Below are positions 25,476 to 32,411 of a DNA stretch of 33,047 nucleotides, in pieces. Numbering within the stretch: the stretch's first letter is position 1; every line of letters starts with the position of its first letter. Location: positions 1 to 33,047 of the forward strand of contig RPRK01000031.1 in NCBI GenBank assembly GCA_003818495.1. Reading direction: 5' to 3'. The notes beneath the pieces are model-generated. The model worked only from the letters and a program-made list of their open reading frames with translations, made no database searches and was not told the DNA's origin. The translations under genes and the position numbers were made by a program. This DNA comes from Burkholderiales bacterium (lineage in GTDB: Bacteria > Pseudomonadota > Gammaproteobacteria > Burkholderiales > Burkholderiaceae_E).

Positions 25476-25940
25476 TCAGTCGATCGGGCCGGGCGACTGC
25501 GTCTCGTCGGTGTCGAGCCGGGCCAGTCCGTCGTCGATCAGCGCGTGCAGCGCCGCGACCTGCTCGGCGCCGAGCCGCTCCTGCAGCGCGCGCTGCGCGT
25601 GCTTCCAGTGCCGTCGCGCCTCGGCGTGCTTGACGCGGCCGGCGGCGGTCGGGGTCACGAGGCGGCTGCGCGCGTCGACGCCGGGCCCCTGGTCGACCCA
25701 GCCCTGCTCGACGAGCACGCGCAGGTTGCGCGTCAGCGTGGAGGCGTCCAGCCCCATGCTGCGCGCCAGCTCGGCCGGCTGCACCGGCGCCATCGAGATG
25801 ACGTGCGACAGCAGCGAGAACTGGGTGCCCTTGAGCCCCGCGCGCGCGAACTCCGCGTCGTACAGGCGGGCGACCGCGCGCAGCAGCTGGCGCAGCTTGA
25901 AGTTCGTGCAGCCCCGGGGTTGGACAACGGCATCGACCAT
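25476..25940 (-). CDS. MarR-family transcriptional regulator
   Basis: A 154-residue winged-helix DNA-binding protein, normal length for MarR. A dimerisation helix precedes TQFSLLSHVISMAPVQPAELARSMGLDASTLTRNLRVLVEQGWV, the helix-turn-helix and recognition helix. The wing follows as DARSRLVTPTAAGR. It is divergent from a MATE exporter gene, the usual arrangement for a MarR repressor and its target pump. The ATG at 25940 directly follows a TACAAT box by 6 bases with no room for a ribosome binding site, so a leaderless transcript is likely. Two palindromes overlap this promoter. Confidence 0.9.
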   Translation of the reverse strand: MVDAVVQPRGCTNFKLRQLLRAVARLYDAEFARAGLKGTQFSLLSHVISMAPVQPAELARSMGLDASTLTRNLRVLVEQGWVDQGPGVDARSRLVTPTAAGRVKHAEARRHWKHAQRALQERLGAEQVAALHALIDDGLARLDTDETQSPGPID

Positions 25941-25947
25941 GGGTACA

Positions 25948-25959
25948 TTGTAGCTGCAA
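25948..25959. promoter_or_regulatory. MarR-type operator candidate 1
   Basis: TTGTAGCTGCAA, a 12-base palindrome with one mismatched pair, covering the -10 box of the marR-type gene. Its centre is 15 bases from that of operator 2. Confidence 0.5.
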
Positions 25960-25962
25960 CCA

Positions 25963-25974
25963 TTGCATATGCAA
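25963..25974. promoter_or_regulatory. MarR-type operator candidate 2
   Basis: TTGCATATGCAA, a perfect 12-base palindrome covering the -35 of the marR-type gene, in the gap shared with the MATE gene. The 9-mer TGCAACCAT occurs twice here (25955-25963 and 25970-25978). Size and symmetry fit MarR operators. Confidence 0.6.
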
Positions 25975-25982
25975 CCATCGCG

Positions 25983-26011
25983 GCGGGATCCGGGTTCGAA
26001 CCCCGTCCCGC
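25983..26011 (+). other. hairpin resembling a tRNA T-arm in the MATE leader
   Basis: GCGGGA (25983-25988) pairs with TCCCGC (26006-26011), and an inner GGG/CCC encloses TTCGAA. The stretch GGGTTCGAACCCC looks like a tRNA T-stem-loop. No cloverleaf precedes it. It sits 5 bases before the GAGG ribosome binding site of the MATE gene. Confidence 0.4.
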
Positions 26012-26024
26012 GGCACGAGGCACC

Positions 26025-27392
26025 ATGTCGCTCACCTCCGGTCCGATCCTGCCGACACTGCTGCGCCTGGCGCTGCCCAACGTGCTGGCGATGACGATGA
26101 CCGTCGCCGTCGGCATCGCCGAGACGCGCTACGTCGGCCTGCTCGGCACCTCGCCGCTCGCCGCGATGGCGCTGGTGTTTCCGTTCGCGATGCTGGTGCA
26201 GATGATGTCGGCCGGCGCGATGGGCGGCGGCGTCTCGTCCGCCGTCAGCCGGGCGCTGGGCGCGAAGGACCCCGAGCGCGCGCGCACGCTCGCGGTCCAC
26301 GCGGTGGTGATCGGCGCGCTCGCCGGCGTGATCACCTCGGTGCTGTTCCTCACGCTCGGTCCGATGCTGTACCACGCGCTCGGCGGCCGCGGCGAGGTGC
26401 TCGAGGAGGCGGTCCGCTACTCCGGCGTGCTGTTCTTCGGCGCGGTGCTGATCTGGCTGCTGAACACGCTCGCGTCGGTGCTGCGCGGCACCGGCGACAT
26501 GCGCGTGCCGTCGGTCACGCTGCTGGTCGCGTCGGTGCTGCAGATCGCGATCGGCGGCGCGCTCGGCCTGGGGATCGGGCCGATCCCGCAGTACGGCATG
26601 CCCGGCGTGGCGGTCGGCCAGATCGTCGCGACCGCCGCCGGCGTCGGCTTCCTCGCCTGGTGGCTCGCCAGCGGGCGCGCGCGGCTCACGCTGCGCCTGC
26701 GCGGCGTCGCGCTGCGCCGGGACCTGTTCGCCGACATCCTGAAGGTCGGCGCGCTGGCCTGCCTGTCGCCGGTGCAGTCGGTGCTGACGGTGCTGATCTT
26801 CACCGGGCTGGTCGCCCGGCTCGGCGTCGAGGCGCTCGCCGGCTACGGCATCGGGCAGCGCCTCGAGTTCCTGCTGATCCCGATCGCCTTCGGCATCGGC
26901 GTCGCCTCGGTGCCGATGGTGGGCATGGCGATCGGCGCCGGCGACGTCGCCCGCGCGCGCCGCGTGGCCTGGACCGCGGCGAGCGTGTCCGCGCTGATGC
27001 TCGGCGCGCTCGGTGCCGTGGTGTCGGTCGCCCCCGACGCCTGGGCGACGCTCTTCACCGCCGACGAGGCCGTGCTCGTCCACGCCCGCTCGTACCTGCG
27101 CTGGGCCGGTCCCGCGTTCGCGGCCTTCGGCTTCGGGCTCACGCTGTACTTCGCGTCGCAGGGCTCCGGCAAGGTGCTCGGGCCGGTGCTGGCCGCGACC
27201 GTCCGGCTGCTGCTGGTCGCCGCCGTCGGCTACTGGCTGACGACGCACGACGCGCAGGCCTGGCAGTACTTCGCGCTCGTGGCCGGCGGCATGCTGATCT
27301 ACGGCGTCGGCACGGCGCTCGCGGTCGCCGTGACGCCCTGGGGCGCGCGGGCGAGACCGGTTTCCCCTCCCATCCCCACCCCCTCTCCATGA
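26025..27392 (+). CDS. MATE family efflux transporter
   Basis: A 455-residue inner-membrane exporter of the MATE family with about 12 helices in two related halves. The N-half starts with LPTLLRLALPNVLAMTMTVAVGIAETRYVGLLG and contains SAGAMGGGVSSAVSRALGAKDPERA, the conserved intracellular phrase. VLRGTGDMRVPSV and the C-half GYGIGQRLEFLLIPIAFGIGVASVPMVGMAIGAGDVARARR are also typical. The ATG at 26025 is preceded by GAGG at 26017-26020. It is divergent from the marR-type gene across 84 bases carrying operator-like palindromes, so drug- or metabolite-responsive repression is likely. Its stop overlaps the next start as ATGA. Confidence 0.92.
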   Translation: MSLTSGPILPTLLRLALPNVLAMTMTVAVGIAETRYVGLLGTSPLAAMALVFPFAMLVQMMSAGAMGGGVSSAVSRALGAKDPERARTLAVHAVVIGALAGVITSVLFLTLGPMLYHALGGRGEVLEEAVRYSGVLFFGAVLIWLLNTLASVLRGTGDMRVPSVTLLVASVLQIAIGGALGLGIGPIPQYGMPGVAVGQIVATAAGVGFLAWWLASGRARLTLRLRGVALRRDLFADILKVGALACLSPVQSVLTVLIFTGLVARLGVEALAGYGIGQRLEFLLIPIAFGIGVASVPMVGMAIGAGDVARARRVAWTAASVSALMLGALGAVVSVAPDAWATLFTADEAVLVHARSYLRWAGPAFAAFGFGLTLYFASQGSGKVLGPVLAATVRLLLVAAVGYWLTTHDAQAWQYFALVAGGMLIYGVGTALAVAVTPWGARARPVSPPIPTPSP

Positions 27393-28222
27393 CCGAGACC
27401 CGCTCCCTCCCGTCCGCGCCGCATCCGCTGGATGCCGCGCTCGCCCTCGATCCGCTCGGCGAGCATCGCTTCGGCGGCCGGACCACCGCGCCCTGGGCGA
27501 ACATGGTCGGCCCGTTCGGCGGCATCACGGCCGCGGTGCTGCTGCAGGCCGCGCTCGACCATCCCGCGCGCCTCGGCGACCCGCTGGCGCTGACCGTCAA
27601 CTTCGCCGGACCGGTCGCCGACGGTGCCTTCGAGATCGATGCGCGGCCGGCGCGGACCAACCGCGCGACCCAGCACTGGAGCCTGTCGCTGCATCAGGGC
27701 GACCACGTGGTCTCGACCGCGAGCGCCGTCTTCGCGGTGCGCCGCGACACCTGGGCCGCGCCCGAGCTGACGATGCCCGAGGTGCCGCCCGCGGCCGAGG
27801 TCGCCGTGGCGACGCCGCGCGCGGGCATCGAATGGGCGAACCGCTACGAGATGCGCTTCGTCGAGGGCGGCTGGCCCGACCTGGACGCCGGCGACGAACT
27901 GCCGCATTCGCGCACCGCGATGTGGATCCGCGACCTGCCGGAGCGCCCGCTCGATGCGCCCGCCCTCGCTGCGATCAGCGACGCGTTCTATCCGCGGGTG
28001 TTCCGCCGCCGCAGGCGCTTCACGCCGATCGGGACGGTCTCGATCACGACGCTGATCCACGCCGATCCGCGCGCACTCGCCGCGCAGGGCGCGCGGCCGG
28101 TCCTGGCCTGCGCACGCGGTGTCCGGTTCTCCCAGGGCTTCTTCGAGCAGCGCGCGGAGGTCTGGGGCGACGACGGCACCCTCCTCGCCAGCAGCATCCA
28201 GATCGTCTACTACCGGGACTGA
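27389..28222 (+). CDS. TesB-like acyl-CoA thioesterase family protein
   Basis: A 277-residue double-hotdog thioesterase-superfamily protein, expected to hydrolyse acyl-CoA esters in the cytoplasm. The first half has NMVGPFGGITAAVLLQAAL and DPLALTVNFAGPVADGAFEI, with ARPARTNRATQHWSLSLHQGDHVVSTASAVFAVRR forming the first hotdog strand set. The second half holds LPERPLDAPALAAISDAFYPRVF and TLIHADP, with the closing SQGFFEQRAEVWGDDGTLLASSIQI. The ATG overlaps the MATE stop by 4 bases (27389-27392), which implies translational coupling. The acyl substrate is not predictable. Confidence 0.88.
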   Translation: MTETRSLPSAPHPLDAALALDPLGEHRFGGRTTAPWANMVGPFGGITAAVLLQAALDHPARLGDPLALTVNFAGPVADGAFEIDARPARTNRATQHWSLSLHQGDHVVSTASAVFAVRRDTWAAPELTMPEVPPAAEVAVATPRAGIEWANRYEMRFVEGGWPDLDAGDELPHSRTAMWIRDLPERPLDAPALAAISDAFYPRVFRRRRRFTPIGTVSITTLIHADPRALAAQGARPVLACARGVRFSQGFFEQRAEVWGDDGTLLASSIQIVYYRD

Positions 28223-28408
28223 CCGGCGCCCCGACCGGGGCACGCGGCTTGCCCGCTTCCGGCGGATCGCTCGGGCGACGTCGCCCGATGCACCAACGCG
28301 ATGCGGCGTGCCGACAACACTTCTGTGGAGTGACGTGAAAAGAGGTCTCGTCGGCTGCTCGGACGCGCATGCTGGGGGTAGGCTCTGCGCCCGGAGGTTC
28401 GATCAGCG
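28223..28408. other. intergenic stretch after the thioesterase gene
   Basis: A 5-base-pair hairpin GCCCC-GACC-GGGGC (28228-28241) follows the thioesterase stop and may aid termination, but has no T-tract. A less GC-rich patch at 28315-28350 may hold a promoter for the short downstream frame, but I find no clear -10/-35 pair. Nothing else is recognised. Confidence 0.3.
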
Positions 28409-28531
28409 ATGCACAGCGTCTCATCCCGTTCAGCACTGTCCCAGGCCGGCTCGGCACTCGCCGTTTGGGCGATCGTGCTCGCATCTGTCGGCTTCGTCGC
28501 TCTGGCGGCGATCAACCTGTTCCGCGGCTGA
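28409..28531 (+). CDS. possible small single-helix membrane protein, 40 residues
   Basis: A 40-codon frame starting ATG, with GGAGG (28393-28397) 11 bases upstream. The peptide has a polar Ser-rich head (MHSVSSRSALSQAG) and one strong membrane helix (WAIVLASVGFVALAAINLF), ending FRG. Its third codon positions are less GC-biased than in neighbouring genes, though still mostly G or C. Its 3' end overlaps the convergent oxygenase gene by 20 bases. I do not recognise a family. The combination of ribosome binding site, clean helix and stop makes it a reasonable small-protein candidate, but such short frames can be chance. Confidence 0.45.
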   Translation: MHSVSSRSALSQAGSALAVWAIVLASVGFVALAAINLFRG

Positions 28532-29717
28532 GGGCCGGTTCGGTGCCGGCCGGGGCATCCGGCGCGGTCCGCGTCGTCGTTTCGGGGCGGTACGGGTCGA
28601 GCCCGTCTGCGAGATACGCGTTGTTCGCCTCCCGGACGCGAGCCGCCGCATCGTCGTAGAGGAAGGGCAGGAAGGCGAGCCGCCGACCGCGCCGCACCGG
28701 CGTGACCGCGTGCAGCAGCGAGCACGAGAACACCAGCGCGGCCCCGGGGGCCGGCTTGAAGGTCCGGGGCCCGTATTCGGGAAAGCCCACCTCGCCGCCC
28801 TCGAAGCCCGCGTTCAGGTTGACCGACACCGCGAACCGCCGATGGGCCGTGCCCCGAGTGGTGTTGTCGCGGTGCGCGTTGAAGTGCCCGGCGTCCTCCG
28901 CGTCGTAGCAGGCCACGATGTAGCGCTCCATCCGGGTCACCTCGAACTGGTGGACCTTGCGGATCTCGGGCACCACCCGGCGGCGGATCCGGGCCTGGAT
29001 CCGGGCGATCAGGTCGGGCGCCTCGACGTGGCAGTCGCGGCGCCGCTTGTGGCCCGGGTCGCTGATCAGCACCGTGCGGCCGTCGACCTGCCGCATGAAG
29101 CCCGACGGGGTGCCGCCGAGCCGGTCGTAGGTGGCGACGAGCTCCTCGCACAGCGCCGGCTCGAAGACGTCGGGCAGCAGCAGCACCGGCGCCTGCAGCT
29201 CGACCCCGGCGTGGCGTCCGGGCGCGGGCAGCCGTTCGATCAGCCCGATGGCCTCACGGTGGCCGGCCCCGTCGTTGCCGAACGGGATCTTCGCGACGAT
29301 CCGCAGGGTCGGATCGATGACGAACCAGAACCGCTGCACCGGAACGCGCCCGCCGCCCGGTTGGGCATCGTCGGGAATCGCGCCGTAGGCGCGCGAGACG
29401 CGGCCGTCGAAGTCGAGGAAGAAGCGGATGCCGGGCATGCTGTCCCGGATCCGGCCGCGCTTCTCGTCGCCCGGATCGAGGGTCACGCCGAAGAAGCTCG
29501 CATGCGCGTCGTCGAACAGGTCTCGGCGCCCGAGGGCGCAGGCGAGGGCCTCGCGACCCACCGGGTCCGACGCGGACGCGAAGAAGCACAGCACGAGCCA
29601 GCGGCCCGCGGCGGTGTCGAAGACGTAGCGCGGATTCTCGCAGCCGCGCTGCTCGAACCACGGCGCGGGGTCGCCGGGCTGCAGGTCGATGTAGCGCCGC
29701 ACGCCCGCCGTCGCCAT
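28512..29717 (-). CDS. fused redoxin-like and 2OG-Fe(II) oxygenase protein
   Basis: A 401-residue two-domain protein. Residues about 10-165 have a peroxiredoxin/thioredoxin-like fold (PGDPAPWFEQRG, RWLVLCFFASASDP, FFGVTLDPGDEKRGR, FFLDFDGRVSRAYGA, RFWFVIDPTLRI), but the peroxidatic Cys expected after the FFASAS strand is absent. Residues about 175-370 form a prolyl-4-hydroxylase-like oxygenase: His282 and Asp284 (HFNAHRDN), His336 (LLHAVTPV) and the 2-oxoglutarate-binding Arg345/346 region (RRLAFLPF), so the iron site looks complete. It follows moaC with a 1-base gap. The hydroxylation target is unknown. Confidence 0.87.
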   Translation of the reverse strand: MATAGVRRYIDLQPGDPAPWFEQRGCENPRYVFDTAAGRWLVLCFFASASDPVGREALACALGRRDLFDDAHASFFGVTLDPGDEKRGRIRDSMPGIRFFLDFDGRVSRAYGAIPDDAQPGGGRVPVQRFWFVIDPTLRIVAKIPFGNDGAGHREAIGLIERLPAPGRHAGVELQAPVLLLPDVFEPALCEELVATYDRLGGTPSGFMRQVDGRTVLISDPGHKRRRDCHVEAPDLIARIQARIRRRVVPEIRKVHQFEVTRMERYIVACYDAEDAGHFNAHRDNTTRGTAHRRFAVSVNLNAGFEGGEVGFPEYGPRTFKPAPGAALVFSCSLLHAVTPVRRGRRLAFLPFLYDDAAARVREANNAYLADGLDPYRPETTTRTAPDAPAGTEPALSRGTG

Positions 29718-29718
29718 C

Positions 29719-30252
29719 TCAGGCGGGGACGACGAAGCTGCCGCTCTTGCCGCCGTGCTTCTCCAGCAGCCTCACGTCCGTGATGGTCATGCCGCGGTCC
29801 ACCGCCTTGCACATGTCGTACACGGTGAGGAGGCCGACCTGCACGGCGGTCAGCGCCTCCATCTCGACGCCGGTGCGGCCTTCGCACTCGACCGTCGCGG
29901 TGCAGACCACCGCATGCGCGGCGGGGTCGAGCTCGAGTTCCACCGCCACGCGGGTGAGCGCGATCGGGTGGCACAGCGGGATCAGGTCCGACGTCCGTTT
30001 CGCGCCCTGGATCGCGGCGATGCGTGCGATGCCCAGGACGTCGCCCTTCTTCGCGCCGCCGCTGCGGACGAGCTCGAAGGTCTCGGCGCGCATCGCGATG
30101 CGGCCGCTGGCGACCGCGCGTCGGCGGGTGACCGCCTTGTCGCCGACGTCGACCATGTGCGCCCGTCCTGCGGCGTCGAAATGGGTCAGCGGCGGGGCGG
30201 ACGGCGAGTCCGGCGGCGCCGGCGGCGCGGGGCGTGGCGAGGGCGCGGTCAT
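29719..30252 (-). CDS. moaC: cyclic pyranopterin monophosphate synthase
   Basis: A 177-residue enzyme of molybdenum cofactor synthesis that converts the MoaA product (3',8-cH2GTP) to cyclic pyranopterin monophosphate, acting as a hexamer in the cytoplasm. Family motifs are clear: [69 protein letters not shown] and [11 protein letters not shown]. The first 20 residues are a Pro/Ala/Ser-rich extension before the normal MoaC beginning. No standard start codon is available at the usual point, so the ATG at 30252 is kept. It is divergent from the M48 protease gene across only 20 bases. Confidence 0.95.
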   Translation of the reverse strand: MTAPSPRPAPPAPPDSPSAPPLTHFDAAGRAHMVDVGDKAVTRRRAVASGRIAMRAETFELVRSGGAKKGDVLGIARIAAIQGAKRTSDLIPLCHPIALTRVAVELELDPAAHAVVCTATVECEGRTGVEMEALTAVQVGLLTVYDMCKAVDRGMTITDVRLLEKHGGKSGSFVVPA

Positions 30253-30260
30253 GGCGCGCC

Positions 30261-30267
30261 TATCATA
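30261..30267. promoter_or_regulatory. symmetric -10 box shared by divergent moaC and M48 protease genes
   Basis: CTATCATAG (30260-30268) reads as TATCAT on plus (30261-30266) and TATGAT on minus (30267-30262), each 5 of 6 to consensus. On plus the -10 ends 6 bases before the protease ATG, predicting a leaderless message. On minus the moaC leader would be only a few bases. No -35 is visible for either. Confidence 0.5.
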
Positions 30268-30272
30268 GCAAC

Positions 30273-31781
30273 ATGCCCATCCCCCACCGCCCGGTCGGCC
30301 TGCGCGCGCGCCTCGTGTCGGCGGCGCTCGCCATCGCGCTGGCACTCGGTCCGGTGCCGGTCGCCGCGCAGATCGAGAACCTGCCGCGGCTGGGGGACCC
30401 GTCGGCCGACGAGCTCTCGCCGCAGGCCGAGCGGCGGCTCGGCGAGTCCATCATGCGGCAGATCCGCCGCGACGCGGCGTGGCTCGACGACGCGGACCTC
30501 GTCGACTACCTGAACCGCCTGGCCGCGCCGCTGTCGGCGACACCGGCGGCGGGCTCGACGAGCTTCGAGTTCTTCGCGCTGGCCGAGGCGTCGATCAACG
30601 CGTTCGCGCTGCCGGGCGGCTACATCGGCGTGCACACCGGCCTGCTGACCGCCGCCGAGACCGAGTCCGAGGTCGCGGCGGTGCTGGCGCACGAGATCGG
30701 GCACGTCACGCAGCGGCACATCGCGCGGATGCTCGCCCAGCAGAAGCAGGTCTCGCTGGTGTCGATGGCCGGCATGGTGCTGGCGCTGCTCGCGGCGCGC
30801 TCCAATCCGCAGGCCGCCATGGGCAGCCTGCTGATCGGCGGCGAGATGGCCCGCAGCAACATGCTGTCGTTCTCGCGCGAGGCCGAGCGCGAGGCGGACC
30901 GGGTGGGCTTCGAGATCCTTCGGCAGGCCGACTTCGACGTCCAGTCGATGGTGAGCTTCTTCGGACGGCTGCAGCAGGCGAGCCGCTTCTACGAGTCGAA
31001 TGCGCCGGCCTACATGCGGACCCACCCGGTGACCGGCGAGCGGATCGGCGACATGCAGCTGCGGCTGCGCGAGAGCCGCTACCGGCAGCGGGCCGACTCG
31101 ATCGAGTTCCAGCTGCTGCGCGCCCGGCTGCGCGCGCTCGCCGACGACAGCGCCGAGGGCCGCCGCACTGCGCGCGCGCTCGCCGAGCAGTCGGTCCGGC
31201 AGAGCCCGAAGGCGGGCCCGGCGCCCTGGTTCGGGCTGGCGAGCGTGGCCGCCGCGCAGCGCGACTGGGCGCGCGTCGAGACCGCGCTGGCCCAGGCGCA
31301 GTCGCTCGTCGGCAGCGCTGGCCATCCCTACCTCGAGGTGCTCGGTGCGAGCGCACGGCTCGAGTCCGGCGACGCGCGCGGCGCCGCCGACCGCGCGACC
31401 CGTGCGCTGGCACGGTTCCCGGACGCGCGCAGCCTCGCCCGGGTGCAGGGCGAGGCGCTGATCGCCGCGGGCCAGCCCGGCGAGGCGCTGCGCCTGATCA
31501 ACGATCACCTCCTGGTCTGGCGCGGCGACGCGCGGCTGTGGGCGCTGAGCGCGCAGGCGAACTTCGCGCTCGGCCGGCGCGCCGAGGCGCATCGGGCCGT
31601 GGCCGAGCAGTACCTGCTGCTCGGGTCGCCGATGTCCGCGCTCGACCAGCTGCGCCGCGGCCAGAAGGCCGGCGACACCGACTTCTATGCCGCGTCGATG
31701 ATCGATTCGCGGATCCGTGAGATCGAACCCGACGCGCTGCGCGAGTTCGAGGAGACCCGGCAGCAGGGACAGCAGCGCTAG
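30273..31781 (+). CDS. BepA-like M48 family metalloprotease with TPR region
   Basis: A 502-residue periplasmic zinc protease resembling BepA (YfgC), which handles outer-membrane protein assembly in E. coli. A signal peptide (about residues 1-32, ending VPVAAQ) is followed by the M48 domain. [15 protein letters not shown] precedes [13 protein letters not shown] with zinc ligands His140 and His144 and catalytic Glu141. [12 protein letters not shown] (201-212) holds the third ligand. [11 protein letters not shown] is also typical. From about residue 270 the chain is helical with TPR-like repeats (for example [21 protein letters not shown]). The ATG at 30273 follows a TATCAT box by 6 bases, so it may be translated from a leaderless message. 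Confidence 0.9.
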   Translation: MPIPHRPVGLRARLVSAALAIALALGPVPVAAQIENLPRLGDPSADELSPQAERRLGESIMRQIRRDAAWLDDADLVDYLNRLAAPLSATPAAGSTSFEFFALAEASINAFALPGGYIGVHTGLLTAAETESEVAAVLAHEIGHVTQRHIARMLAQQKQVSLVSMAGMVLALLAARSNPQAAMGSLLIGGEMARSNMLSFSREAEREADRVGFEILRQADFDVQSMVSFFGRLQQASRFYESNAPAYMRTHPVTGERIGDMQLRLRESRYRQRADSIEFQLLRARLRALADDSAEGRRTARALAEQSVRQSPKAGPAPWFGLASVAAAQRDWARVETALAQAQSLVGSAGHPYLEVLGASARLESGDARGAADRATRALARFPDARSLARVQGEALIAAGQPGEALRLINDHLLVWRGDARLWALSAQANFALGRRAEAHRAVAEQYLLLGSPMSALDQLRRGQKAGDTDFYAASMIDSRIREIEPDALREFEETRQQGQQR

Positions 31782-31790
31782 CGCTAGCGC
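31774..31790. repeat. AGCGCT short tandem repeat at the protease stop
   Basis: AGCGCT twice plus AGCGC (31774-31790) spans the TAG stop and supplies a second TAG in frame 6 bases later. Next to it, GGCGCATC is repeated twice (31794-31809). Confidence 0.6.
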
Positions 31791-31816
31791 GCCGGCGCAT
31801 CGGCGCATCGGCGCGC
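31787..31816. terminator. bidirectional hairpin between convergent genes
   Basis: GCGCGCCG (31787-31794) pairs perfectly with CGGCGCGC (31809-31816) around a 14-base loop holding the GGCGCATC repeats. It lies in the 50-base gap between the convergent protease and hypothetical genes. No T-tract, so termination is inferred from position only. Confidence 0.4.
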
Positions 31817-31831
31817 CGGCTCGTCGGCCGA

Positions 31832-32401
31832 TCAGCGCGGCGTCGGCTCGAACCCGAACGCGAGGGCCGGCGGGCCGTCCAGGACGTGGACCGCGTGCTC
31901 GCCCATCAGCCGCAGCGTGCCCGTGCGGCCGGCAGGGTCGGGCGCATCCCGCAGAGCGAGGTCGAGGGCGCCGAGGTCGCGGTCGTCGATGCAGCCCGCG
32001 CCGAGATCGGTCTCGAGCCACAGGTTGCCGTCGGCATCCGCGGCCGCGCGCGCGATGCGACCGACCGCGTAGCCGGTGTGCGTGACGAGGGTCTGCGCGG
32101 GCGCCTCGCCCATCACGCGAAAGAAGAGCGGCGCGAGCGCGAGGTCGACGAACACGCGCTGCGGCCCGTTCTGCCAGTGCCACCGGCCCTGCGCATCCGC
32201 CGAGTAGTTGCGGCCGATGAAGTCGACGATCGGCGGGCTGGTGATCTCGCTGCCAGCACCGTGCAGCGCCTCGTCGAAGCCGGGCGCGCCGCGGTCGACC
32301 AGCAGCCAGCGGCCGCGCCGGTCCAGCCGCAGCCAGCCGTGCACCGCCGGCACGTTCGGCCAGCGCGCCATCGCCTTCAGGACCTGGTCGTCGATCGGCA
32401 C
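31832..32401 (-). CDS. conserved hypothetical protein
   Basis: A 189-residue protein that I recognise only as the kind of conserved hypothetical found in betaproteobacteria. It has no signal peptide or membrane helix. It begins PIDDQVLKAMARWPNVPAVHGWLRLDRRGRWLL, then PPIVDFIGRNYSADAQGRWHWQNGPQRVFVDL in the middle, with many short strands, suggesting a compact beta-rich cytoplasmic protein. The start is GTG at 32401, supported by GAGGAG 6 bases upstream. It follows the YheT-type hydrolase gene by 10 bases on the same strand, so the two are likely co-transcribed. No function is proposed. Confidence 0.8.
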   Translation of the reverse strand: MPIDDQVLKAMARWPNVPAVHGWLRLDRRGRWLLVDRGAPGFDEALHGAGSEITSPPIVDFIGRNYSADAQGRWHWQNGPQRVFVDLALAPLFFRVMGEAPAQTLVTHTGYAVGRIARAAADADGNLWLETDLGAGCIDDRDLGALDLALRDAPDPAGRTGTLRLMGEHAVHVLDGPPALAFGFEPTPR

Positions 32402-32411
32402 GGGGGGCTCC

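Larger units (their letters stand above)
25947..25974 (-). promoter_or_regulatory. candidate promoter of the marR-type gene
   Basis: On the minus strand, TTGCAT (25974-25969), a 16-base spacer, and TACAAT (25952-25947, 5 of 6). The -10 is followed by GTACCC and then the ATG, so transcription would begin at or beside the start codon. Confidence 0.5.

Noticed and set aside
25945..26020. A complete tRNA gene ending in the T-arm-like hairpin.
   Set aside because: No matching 5' acceptor strand, D-arm or anticodon arm precedes it, and no CCA follows; the upstream bases are the marR promoter and palindromes.
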